A DNA stretch of 64,000 nucleotides from Pseudomonas botevensis (GTDB lineage Bacteria > Pseudomonadota > Gammaproteobacteria > Pseudomonadales > Pseudomonadaceae), in NCBI RefSeq assembly GCF_019145475.1, contig NZ_JAHTKI010000005.1:62001-126000 (forward strand), in the 5' to 3' direction. The position numbers were made by a program, and so were the translations under genes. The first letter of the stretch is position 1; each line of letters begins with the position of its first letter. Below, piece after piece: positions 22,957 to 31,583 of the stretch. The notes under the pieces are model-generated. The model worked only from the letters and a program-made list of their open reading frames with translations. It was not told the DNA's origin and ran no database searches.

Positions 22957-24705
22957 TCAGGAAACCGCCGGCTGACTGTGCGGAAACAACAAGTCGACAA
23001 AGCGTTCGGCGGTCGGCTGCGGCTCATGGTTGGCGAGGCCCGCCCGTTCGTTGGCTTCGATGAACACGTAATCCGCCTGGTCCGCCGCCGGCACCATCAG
23101 GTCGAGGCCGACCATCGGAATGTCCAGCGCCCGCGCCGCCCTTACGGCTGCGTCGATCAGTGTCGGATGGAGAATCGCCGTGACATCTTCCAGGGTGCCG
23201 CCGGTGTGCAGATTGGCCGTGCGCCGCACGAACAGATGTTCGCCGGCCGGCAGGATGCTGCTGTAGTCGTAACCGGCCGCATGCAAGGTGCGCTGGGTTT
23301 CGTGATCCAGCGGAATCTTGCTTTCGCCACCGGTGGCGGCTTGTCGGCGCCGACTTTGGGCTTCGATCAGCGCGCCGACCGAATGCTGGCCGTCGCCGAC
23401 CACTTCCGCCGGGCGCCGGATCGCCGCCGCCACGACTTCGAAGCCGATCACCAGAATCCGCAGATCGAGTCCTTCATGAAAACTCTCCAGCAGCACCCGG
23501 CTGTCGAACTGTTTCGCCGCCTCAATGGCCTGCTGCACCTCTTCGATGCTTTGCAGATCCACCGCCACGCCCTGGCCCTGTTCACCGTCCAGCGGCTTGA
23601 CCACTACGCGCGAGTGCTCGTCGAGAAACGCCAGATTGTCATCGGCATTCCCCGCCAACTGCTGTGAAGGCAGCTTCAGGCCGGCGGCTTTCAATGCCTT
23701 GTGGGTCAGGCTTTTGTCCTGGCACAGGGTCATGCTGATGGCGCTGGTCAGATCGCTCAGGGATTCGCGGCAGCGCACCCGCCGCCCGCCGTGACTGAGG
23801 GTAAACAGCCCGGCATCGGCGTCATCGACCTGTACGTCGATCCCGCGCCGGTGGGCCTCCTCGACGATGATCCGCGCATACGGATTGAAGTGCGCCTCCG
23901 GCCCCGGGCCGAGAAACAGCGGCTGGTTGATGCCGTTCTTGCGCTTGATGGCGAAGGTCGAGAGGTTGCGCAAACCAAGTTTGGCGTAGAGGTTCTTCGC
24001 TTGGCGGTTGTCGTGCAGCACCGACAGATCGAGGTAGCTCAGGCCACGGCTCATGAAGTGTTCGATCAGGTGGCGCACCAGCACTTCGCCGACGCCGGGA
24101 CGCGAGCATTGCGGATCGACGGCCAGACACCACAGGCTGCTGCCGTTTTCCGGGTCGTTGTAGGCCTTGTGGTGATTGAGGCCCATGACGCTGCCGATCA
24201 CCGCGCCGCTGTCCTCGTCCTCGGCCAGCCAGTACACCGGCCCGCCCTGATGATGCGGAGTGAGCCGCGTGGCATCGATCGGCAGCATGCCGCGTGCCTG
24301 ATACAAGTGGTTGATGCCTTGCCAGTCCGCATCACTTTGCGCCCGGCGGATACGGAAGCCGCGAAACACCCGCGTCGCCTGGCGATAATCGCTGAACCAC
24401 AGGCGCAGGGTGTCGGAAGGATCGAGAAACAGTTGAGTCGGTTCGAGGCCGAGAATCTGCTGCGGCGCGGCGACGTAAAGGGCGATGTCGCGCTCCCCTG
24501 GCTGCTCGTTGAGCAGTTCCCCGGCGAGGCTCGCCGGGTCCGGAAAGGTATGGCCGATCAGCAGCCGGCCCCAGCCGCAATGCACGGCAATGGGGGCGCT
24601 GGCCGGTTCGCTGCCGTCCTCGGCCAGACGTGCCTGCAAGCGTTCATAGGACGGCGTCTGGCCGCGCAACAGGCGTTGGCTGTAAGCCGTGGCGTGGGGT
24701 TTCAT
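22957..24705 (-). CDS. ngg: N-acetylglutaminylglutamine synthetase
   Basis: 582 residues with two fused activities. An N-terminal GNAT acetyltransferase (about 110-270: SSLWCLAVDPQCSRPGVGEV is the acetyl-CoA loop) is followed by a C-terminal ATP-grasp ligase (about 310-580: VVVKPLDGEQGQGVAV, and FIEANERAGLANH at the end) like that of cyanophycin synthetase. Together they acetylate and join glutamine units to make N-acetylglutaminylglutamine. The gene starts 3 bases after the amidotransferase stop. The product accumulates under salt stress. The assignment follows the known domain pair and gene order. Confidence 0.93.
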   Translation of the reverse strand: MKPHATAYSQRLLRGQTPSYERLQARLAEDGSEPASAPIAVHCGWGRLLIGHTFPDPASLAGELLNEQPGERDIALYVAAPQQILGLEPTQLFLDPSDTLRLWFSDYRQATRVFRGFRIRRAQSDADWQGINHLYQARGMLPIDATRLTPHHQGGPVYWLAEDEDSGAVIGSVMGLNHHKAYNDPENGSSLWCLAVDPQCSRPGVGEVLVRHLIEHFMSRGLSYLDLSVLHDNRQAKNLYAKLGLRNLSTFAIKRKNGINQPLFLGPGPEAHFNPYARIIVEEAHRRGIDVQVDDADAGLFTLSHGGRRVRCRESLSDLTSAISMTLCQDKSLTHKALKAAGLKLPSQQLAGNADDNLAFLDEHSRVVVKPLDGEQGQGVAVDLQSIEEVQQAIEAAKQFDSRVLLESFHEGLDLRILVIGFEVVAAAIRRPAEVVGDGQHSVGALIEAQSRRRQAATGGESKIPLDHETQRTLHAAGYDYSSILPAGEHLFVRRTANLHTGGTLEDVTAILHPTLIDAAVRAARALDIPMVGLDLMVPAADQADYVFIEANERAGLANHEPQPTAERFVDLLFPHSQPAVS

Positions 24706-24708
24706 CGA

Positions 24709-26481
24709 TCAGATTCCTTGTTCGCTGAGCCACAGGTTCAGGGCCGCCAGTTGCCACAGCTTGGAGCCGCGCAACGGCGTCAGTTGGCCTTGTGGATCGG
24801 TCAGCAGGCGGTCGAGCATCGCCGGGTTGAACAGGCCGCGATCCTGGCTCGGATCAAGCAGCAGCTCGCGTACCCAGTTCAGCGTGTCACCCTGCAAGTG
24901 CTTGAGGCCGGGCACCGGGAAGTAGCCTTTCTTGCGGTCGATCACTTCGCTTGGAATCACCCGTCGCGCGGCTTCTTTCAATACCTGTTTGCCGCCATCG
25001 GGCAGCTTGAACCGCCCGGGAATCCGCGCCGACAGTTCCACCAGTCGGTAGTCGAGAAACGGCGTGCGCGCTTCCAGACCCCAGGCCATGGTCATGTTGT
25101 CGACGCGTTTGACCGGGTCGTCCACCAGCATCACCGTGCTGTCCAGGCGCAGGGCCTTGTCCACGGCGGCGTCGGCACCGGGTTGTGCGAAATGTTCCTT
25201 CACGAAGTCGCCGGCAGCGTCATTGGCCGTCAGCCATTTCGGTTGTACCGTGGCGGCGTAATCGTCGTAGCTGCGGTCGAAAAACGCCTCGCGATAGGCC
25301 GCATGGGGATCGGCCGCGCCATCCACTTGCGGATACCAGTGATAACCGGCGAACAACTCGTCCGCGCCCTGGCCGCTCTGCACGACCTTGCAGTGTCTGG
25401 CCACTTCCCGTGACAACAGATAGAAGGCGATGCAGTCGTGGCTGACCATCGGCTCGCTCATGGCGCGGAACGCAGCGGGCAGTTGCTCGATGATTTCTTT
25501 TTCGTCGATACGCAGTTGATGGTGGCGGGTGCCGTAATGCCTGGCGATCAGATCCGAATATTGGAACTCGTCGCCGCGCTCGCCGCCGGCATCCTGGAAA
25601 CCGATGGAAAAGGTCGACAGATTTTCCACTCCGACTTCGCGCAGCAGGCCGACCAGCATGCTCGAGTCGACACCGCCCGAGAGCAGCACGCCGACATCCA
25701 CCGCCGCCCGTTGGCGGATCGCCACCGCTTCACGGGTGCTGTCGAGCACGCGGTCGCGCCAGTCTTCGAGAGTCAGATTTTTCTCGTCATCGTGTGGGCC
25801 GTAGGGCAGCGTCCACCAGGTTTTCTGCTCGGTGCGGCCATCGGCCTCAACGCGCAGCCAGGTGGCCGGTGGCAGTTTTTCGATACCGGCCAGCAGGGTG
25901 CGCGGCGCGGGCACTACGGCGTGGAAATTCAGGTAGTGGTTGAGCGCCACCGGGTCGAGGATCGGGTTGATGTCACCGCCCTTGAGCAGCGCCGGCAGGG
26001 CCGAGGCGAAGCGCAGGCGTTGGCCGGTGCGCGACAGGTACAGCGGCTTCACACCGAGGCGGTCGCGGGCGATGAACAGGCGCTGGGCATCGCGCTCCCA
26101 GATGGCGAAGGCAAACATGCCGTTGAGCTTGGGCAACAGTGCTTCGCCCCAGGCGTGATAGCCCTTGAGCAGCACTTCGGTGTCGCCGCCGGAATGGAAT
26201 GCATAGCCCAGCGCTTCCAGCTCGGCACGCAGTTCCGGGAAGTTGTAGATCGCGCCGTTGAAGGCCAGGGACAAGCCCAGTTGGCTGTCGATCATCGGCT
26301 GCGCCGAGCCGTCCGACAGGTCCATGATTTTCAGGCGTCGATGGCCCAGGGCAATCGGCCCCTGGGCATGAAAGCCCCACGCGTCGGGGCCACGAGGGGC
26401 CAGGTGATGGGTGATTCGTTCGATGGCTGCAAGGTCTGCAGGTTGTTGATCAAAACGTAACTCGCCAGCTAATCCGCACAT
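24709..26481 (-). CDS. asnO: N-acetylglutaminylglutamine amidotransferase (AsnB-like)
   Basis: 590 residues of the class II glutamine amidotransferase/asparagine synthetase type. The nucleophile Cys2 is exposed at MCGLAGE. The glutaminase domain covers about 1-200 and the synthetase domain about 220-560. The PP-loop is SGGVDSSMLVGLL (about 265). It converts the terminal carboxylate to the amide in NAGGN synthesis. It is the first gene of the three-gene minus-strand operon. The start MCGLAGEL is fixed by the need for Cys2. Confidence 0.94.
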   Translation of the reverse strand: MCGLAGELRFDQQPADLAAIERITHHLAPRGPDAWGFHAQGPIALGHRRLKIMDLSDGSAQPMIDSQLGLSLAFNGAIYNFPELRAELEALGYAFHSGGDTEVLLKGYHAWGEALLPKLNGMFAFAIWERDAQRLFIARDRLGVKPLYLSRTGQRLRFASALPALLKGGDINPILDPVALNHYLNFHAVVPAPRTLLAGIEKLPPATWLRVEADGRTEQKTWWTLPYGPHDDEKNLTLEDWRDRVLDSTREAVAIRQRAAVDVGVLLSGGVDSSMLVGLLREVGVENLSTFSIGFQDAGGERGDEFQYSDLIARHYGTRHHQLRIDEKEIIEQLPAAFRAMSEPMVSHDCIAFYLLSREVARHCKVVQSGQGADELFAGYHWYPQVDGAADPHAAYREAFFDRSYDDYAATVQPKWLTANDAAGDFVKEHFAQPGADAAVDKALRLDSTVMLVDDPVKRVDNMTMAWGLEARTPFLDYRLVELSARIPGRFKLPDGGKQVLKEAARRVIPSEVIDRKKGYFPVPGLKHLQGDTLNWVRELLLDPSQDRGLFNPAMLDRLLTDPQGQLTPLRGSKLWQLAALNLWLSEQGI

Positions 26482-26777
26482 AAAGTCCTTACCGGTTTTT
26501 CCGTTGGGGAGGGTGTTGCCGTACCGCGCCGAAATGGCCGGTACTCAGAAACTGACCCGGCACGGATGTGGGAGTTTTAGAACGATCCGTTATAAGAGCG
26601 CTTGTCAGACCGGCGGGCCAATAACCTGGCAGTGCGGATCGGGGGTGGTAAATAGTTACTTCAACGCCGCAGATTACTGCTCATTACGCTGTGCAACCGT
26701 GCAGGTTTTCTTGTTTTTCATCGCCGCGAAGGATCGCTAGGGTAATGGCCCCAACCTGCAATAAAGGAATATTGCCC
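26482..26777. other. Divergent intergenic region asnO / NEL-protein gene
   Basis: 296 bases that must hold promoters for the NAGGN operon and the large plus-strand gene. I see no convincing sigma-70, AlgU or HrpL (GGAACC...CCAC) pair. A ribosome site AAAGGAAT lies at about 26764-26771 for the plus-strand gene. Confidence 0.6.
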
Positions 26778-29700
26778 ATGTCGAGCAAGAAGGAGCCTGC
26801 GCCCCCGTCCACGCTGACATCCCGCCAGATTCTGACCGTGCTGCTGGAAGCCACCGGCGATCTGGAGACCGCTCAAGTCCTGCAAAAACGTTTGCCTGCC
26901 GGGTTGCTGAAAAGCGCCACCGGCACGCTTGAGGCGCTGGACAAGACCTCTCGCGAACTGCATGCCAGTCAATTGAAGGTCGAAGCCGAGTTGAAGGCGT
27001 TGAAGTCATTGAAGGCGTTTTGCACGGCCGAATTGAGCATTGCCCTGGCGGCCCGATGGGGCGTGGGGTTTGATGTTGAAAGAGATCATCTGGAGTTGCC
27101 GGGCGCTGCCTGCGGTTGTGCGACAACGCCTGCTGCTGACGGCAAACCGGCGACGGTCGCACCGGCCACACGCAGTCTGCTGGACGCTGCGATGCAGAAT
27201 TTCAGCGAAGAGCAAACCGGGGCTGATGGCTTTCCCGAGGGCAGCGTCGTCCGGGTCGCCAGTACACCGTCAGGTGTGCCCGGTCTGACGCCCGCCGCGT
27301 TCGCCGGGTTCTGTCGGGAGCTGGATCTGGGGCAGAAATATCAGCAGCATTTTCTGCAGGTCTTCGGCCTGCGTCGCGTCGATGGCGCCGTGGTCGCAAC
27401 CAGTGCGCTGACCCAGGACATCGCCACCTTGAAGCGCCAGTTGTTGCAGTTCGATCTGCACATGGCGCTGATCAAGGCGCACATCACCGAGGCCGGGTTC
27501 CGGATGGTGCAGCGGCTGATCGAGGCCGGCGGCGTGGTCAGCGACAAGACGCTGCATTACGAAGGGCGGCCCTGGATCATGCAGGGCATCCAGTTGCTCG
27601 GCAGTTGTGTGTGGGGCGCCGTGGTGTTTTCCGAGCGTTCGGTCGAGGCGTTCCCGCAAGAGAAATGCCTGGTGTACATGGCCAATGAGCCTTATCAGCC
27701 CCTGTACGAATTTCCCAGCTTCAAGGCCTGTGTTGAGTACCTGAATTTCAGGCTGGGGATCGACAGTTACCGGCAGTATTTCACCCATTGCCTCGATGAA
27801 GACGACAAGGCGGATTTCTTCAAGACGTTCGCTGAGCGTCGCAGCCTGGGTCAGGTCAAGCCGTTGTCGCTGAGCGAGCCGCTGTTCGATTTCATGCTCA
27901 AGAGCCATGTTGGCAAATTGCAGCGGGATGCTCGCGTGCTCGCGGTGCCCACCGCCGACGTGGATGAGGACGCGCGGGAAAAACGCCTGAGCGCCTACCT
28001 GGAAATCGGCCTGACGGTCGCCAACGTCGCGGGGCTGTTCGTTCCGGTGCTCGGTGAATTGATGATGGGCGTTGCCATCGGCCAGTTGCTCGGCGAGGTT
28101 TATGAAGGCGTCGAGGACTGGAGTCACGGCGACCAGCGCGAAGCGCTGTCGCACCTGCTCAGCGTCGCGGAAAACATTGTGCTGATGGTGGTAACCGGGG
28201 TCGGCCAGAACGCCCTCAAGACCCTGGCGATCAGAACCGCGCGCAAGCATCCGGAGTTTTTCCGACCGTTCACCGCCATTCTCAACCGCAGCGGCGAGGA
28301 CCGGTTGTGGAAACCGGAGCTGGATGCCTACCAGTTGGCGCCCGAGGCCGCCGGAACTCTTGCCGTTGGCGGCAAGATCTGGATCCGGATCGACTATCAC
28401 GCCTACCTGGTGGAACTGAACCCGCATACCCGAACCTGGCACATCCAGCATCCGAGGCGAGCGCAGGCTTATGCCCCGAAGGTCGAACTCAACGCCCTGG
28501 GCGGCTGGCGCCATCAAGCCGAGTCCAGCGAACACTGGACCGGTGCTTACACGCTCAAGCGTATCGACCCGCGCTTGCAGGACATCGATGACGGGCGCCT
28601 GGACATGGTGCGTCGCCTGACTGACATCCGCTTTGACGAGTTGCACCGTTTGAGCGATGACAATCTGCCGCTGCCCGCGCGTCTGTCCGATGCGCTGGAG
28701 CGTCTGCGGATCGAACGCCGGTTGCGGGAATTCATCACCGAGATGGAGCGCGGCGAGGTGACCGGCAATACCTATGCGCAGGAGCAATTGCACACTTTGC
28801 CGAAGTTGCCTTGCTGGCCGGTCGATCGTTATCTCAAGGTGGTGGATGCGCAGGGCCGGATCACGGCGACCTATCCACCCACCGCCATCGATGACGACAC
28901 CTTGAGTGTCATTGTCAGCCAGGCGCAGCTCGCCAACGGCGAATTGCTCCAGACCGTGATTGACGGTCTGTATCCCAAAGAGCTGGAAGCGCTGCTTGGG
29001 GAGGAAGCGGCTAACAATCAACCCGTCCTGCTGGCGAAGAAAATCGGCGAAACGGTCAAGGCCGATCGGCGCGGGTTGTTCGAACACCTGTATCAGCGTT
29101 ACGACCAGAGCACCGTCCCGGACGTGGCCACCGTGCGTGGCGTCTATCCGCAGGTGCCGGTGCGCTACGCCCACGAACTGCTCAAACAGGCGGCCAGTGT
29201 CGAGCGTTTGCGTCTGCGGGCCACCGGCCGCGTGCCCATGGAGCTGGCGCAGAAAGTCCGCGAGGCGTCGGCCGCTGTCCGTGTCGACCGCGCGTTGAGC
29301 GGCTTTTATCTGACCGACGTCAGTAATCCCGATACGGAAAAACTGGCCGTCCAATTGCTGCCCCAACTGAGTGGCTGGGACACGAGCGTACATCTGGAGG
29401 TGCGGGCGCAGACCCTCAAGGGCCGCTTGCTGGAATCGGTTGGCACGAAGGCCTCCACCTCGGCGAACCCTCGCACCCTGGTCAGACTCAAGCAGGGTTA
29501 TGAGGCATTCGGCAGCGACGGTAAGTCGTTGGGGCAATTCGAGTCAGGCCCCGACAGCTTTTACCAGGCCTTGCTCAAAACCCTGTCCGCTGATCAGCGC
29601 AAGGCACTGGGTTTTGCCGAGTCAAAGACTGATGACGCCTGGCGGTTAAGACGCCAGTTGCTCGACCGGGGACTTGATGAACGGGAGGGGTGTGCGCGAA

Positions 29701-31583
29701 TCCTGGCCGGTGGCAAGTTCGAGCGTGCTGCCCCTGAACCGGGCTGCGCACAGGCCGACCCGCCTGCGGGATCGAAGCACTCGCGTGCATTGCTGCTCAA
29801 GCTGCGCAAACTCTATCCACGCCTGTCCAGTCAGCAGGCCGGTGAATTGCTCGACAGCCTGGGCAACGACCACCTTGCCCGGGCCACCCGCGTCAAACAG
29901 CTGCGAACGGATCTGGGCCGCCTGCGCGAAGCGCTGGAAGACTGGGCCGGGGACGAGGCAGGCGTGAAAGAGGCCGGGGGCGTGTCGAGCGAAGTGCGCG
30001 AGAGTCGGCGAACCGTGGCTGCGGTGATCGAGGACAGCTTTCGGCGCATGGTATTTGCCCCCGACGAATTTCGCCGTCCGGTGCATGCATTGAAACTGGA
30101 TGGCATGCGTGTCGGCAAGTTGCCGGTGCTGCCGGTCGGGCTCAACTTTGATCATGTGAAGCGCTTGTCACTCAAGGACATGGCGCTGGGCAATGACGTC
30201 GCCTATTTCCTCAAGGCCTTCAAGCAGGCGGAGTCCGTGGAACTCGACAAGAACCGGCTCACCCTGCTGCCGGAAGTGCTCTCGCACATGCCCGGCCTCA
30301 GGCAATTGAGCCTGGCCTCCAACCAGCTCAAGCTGAACGAGCAGACCCTGGCCAAACTGTCGAACCTGCGCACCCTGCAAGCCCTGAACCTGAGTGACAA
30401 CCATCTGGGGGCGACGCCGGACGTCAGCAAAATGTTCGATCTGGTTTACCTCTCGTTGCGCAATACCCGCGCCACCGAGTTGCCCAAAGGGCTTGAGCGC
30501 CTGCCCAACCTGGATCGTGTGGACATGCGTGGCAACGACATTCAGGAACTGCCCGAGTGGTTGTTCGAGGCCGAGAAAAGCTTCAGCGAAACCCTCAACC
30601 TGCGCGACAACCCGTTGTCACGCTCCAGTAGCGTCCAGCTGGAAAGTTATCGCGATCGCGTCGGGGTCGGCATGGGGTTCGTGGAAAACGACAACGCGCG
30701 TCTCGACGAGCAATCGGCACGGGCGCTCTGGTTGTCCGAAACCGGTGGCGAGGTCGGTGAGCAGCGCTTGAAGATCTGGACGGCACTCAAGGATGATCCG
30801 GGCGCCGACGGGCTGTTTCATTTGCTGGCCGAACTGGGCAACACCGCCGATTCCGATCAGGTGCGTGAGGATCTGACGACCCGTGTCTGGGAGGTTCTGC
30901 AGCATACCGAGGCCGATACCGCACTCCGCGAGCAGGTTTTCGATGTGGCCGCCAACCCGATCAACTGCACGGACTCCGCCGCCATGAACTTCAGTCATCT
31001 GGAGCTTGCGGCGCAGATTCGTAAGGTGACCGGGGCCGAGGGCGCTTCGACGGCGTCGCTGCTGGAACTGGGCCGTGGGTTGTTCCGCCTCGAACAGCTG
31101 GATGCCATCGCCGCCGAGCAGGCGCGGAAAAATCCGGCGCGCGATCCTCTGGAAGTCAGCCTGGCGTATCGGACGGGGCTGGCGGAGTCGCTGAATCTGC
31201 CGGGGCAACCGCGACACATGCGCTACGCCTCATTGGGCGGGGTCACCGCTGCCGATCTGGACACGGCTTCCCTGCGGGTCACGACGGCCGAGCTGAGTCC
31301 GGCATGGCACGAGTTCCTAGCGCGCCAGCCGTTCTGGATCGACCACCTGCAAGGCGTGTATGCGCGGGAGTTCAGCGAGGCCCGCGCGCCTCATCAGTTG
31401 AAGATCCAGACACTGTTCGACAAGGCGGGCAGCTACAGCTCCGCCGACTACTTGCGGCAGATGAACGAATACGCGGCCAGCCAGGCAGAGTCGGAAAACA
31501 CCCTGGTCAAACAGATCACTGACCGGGTTCAGCGTCTGATTGACCTGGGGATTTGCGTGCTGCCCGAGGCTGTATCGGTGTAG
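26778..31583 (+). CDS. Giant LRR protein with NEL-type E3 ubiquitin ligase domain (DUF6543-like N-terminus)
   Basis: 1601 residues from the ATG at 26778 (AAAGGAAT upstream; the longer 26691 frame has no ribosome site). The N-terminal two thirds resembles the large dermonecrotic-toxin-like DUF6543 region, with a hydrophobic helix pair at about 404-447 and 465-485 (GLFVPVLGELMMGVAIGQLL). Leucine-rich repeats cover about 1112-1294 (LPEVLSHMPGLRQLSLASNQ, then further LxxLxxLxLSDN units). The C-terminus is a NEL domain (about 1300-1601): the CxD catalytic motif is Cys1397-Thr-Asp1399 in NPINCTDSAAMNFSHLELA. NEL enzymes (IpaH, SspH) ubiquitinate eukaryotic host proteins after secretion. No signal peptide, chaperone or secretion system is nearby. 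Base composition is like its neighbours. Its stop abuts that of mnmC. Confidence 0.85.
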   Translation: MSSKKEPAPPSTLTSRQILTVLLEATGDLETAQVLQKRLPAGLLKSATGTLEALDKTSRELHASQLKVEAELKALKSLKAFCTAELSIALAARWGVGFDVERDHLELPGAACGCATTPAADGKPATVAPATRSLLDAAMQNFSEEQTGADGFPEGSVVRVASTPSGVPGLTPAAFAGFCRELDLGQKYQQHFLQVFGLRRVDGAVVATSALTQDIATLKRQLLQFDLHMALIKAHITEAGFRMVQRLIEAGGVVSDKTLHYEGRPWIMQGIQLLGSCVWGAVVFSERSVEAFPQEKCLVYMANEPYQPLYEFPSFKACVEYLNFRLGIDSYRQYFTHCLDEDDKADFFKTFAERRSLGQVKPLSLSEPLFDFMLKSHVGKLQRDARVLAVPTADVDEDAREKRLSAYLEIGLTVANVAGLFVPVLGELMMGVAIGQLLGEVYEGVEDWSHGDQREALSHLLSVAENIVLMVVTGVGQNALKTLAIRTARKHPEFFRPFTAILNRSGEDRLWKPELDAYQLAPEAAGTLAVGGKIWIRIDYHAYLVELNPHTRTWHIQHPRRAQAYAPKVELNALGGWRHQAESSEHWTGAYTLKRIDPRLQDIDDGRLDMVRRLTDIRFDELHRLSDDNLPLPARLSDALERLRIERRLREFITEMERGEVTGNTYAQEQLHTLPKLPCWPVDRYLKVVDAQGRITATYPPTAIDDDTLSVIVSQAQLANGELLQTVIDGLYPKELEALLGEEAANNQPVLLAKKIGETVKADRRGLFEHLYQRYDQSTVPDVATVRGVYPQVPVRYAHELLKQAASVERLRLRATGRVPMELAQKVREASAAVRVDRALSGFYLTDVSNPDTEKLAVQLLPQLSGWDTSVHLEVRAQTLKGRLLESVGTKASTSANPRTLVRLKQGYEAFGSDGKSLGQFESGPDSFYQALLKTLSADQRKALGFAESKTDDAWRLRRQLLDRGLDEREGCARILAGGKFERAAPEPGCAQADPPAGSKHSRALLLKLRKLYPRLSSQQAGELLDSLGNDHLARATRVKQLRTDLGRLREALEDWAGDEAGVKEAGGVSSEVRESRRTVAAVIEDSFRRMVFAPDEFRRPVHALKLDGMRVGKLPVLPVGLNFDHVKRLSLKDMALGNDVAYFLKAFKQAESVELDKNRLTLLPEVLSHMPGLRQLSLASNQLKLNEQTLAKLSNLRTLQALNLSDNHLGATPDVSKMFDLVYLSLRNTRATELPKGLERLPNLDRVDMRGNDIQELPEWLFEAEKSFSETLNLRDNPLSRSSSVQLESYRDRVGVGMGFVENDNARLDEQSARALWLSETGGEVGEQRLKIWTALKDDPGADGLFHLLAELGNTADSDQVREDLTTRVWEVLQHTEADTALREQVFDVAANPINCTDSAAMNFSHLELAAQIRKVTGAEGASTASLLELGRGLFRLEQLDAIAAEQARKNPARDPLEVSLAYRTGLAESLNLPGQPRHMRYASLGGVTAADLDTASLRVTTAELSPAWHEFLARQPFWIDHLQGVYAREFSEARAPHQLKIQTLFDKAGSYSSADYLRQMNEYAASQAESENTLVKQITDRVQRLIDLGICVLPEAVSV

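Noticed and set aside
26482..26777. Possible HrpL box upstream of the NEL-protein gene
   Set aside because: I looked for GGAACC followed 15-16 bases later by CCAC; only loose partial matches exist, so type III regulation is not supported.
27270..29537. 755-residue minus-strand open frame
   Set aside because: Antisense to the NEL-protein gene; composition typical of shadow frames and no start signal.
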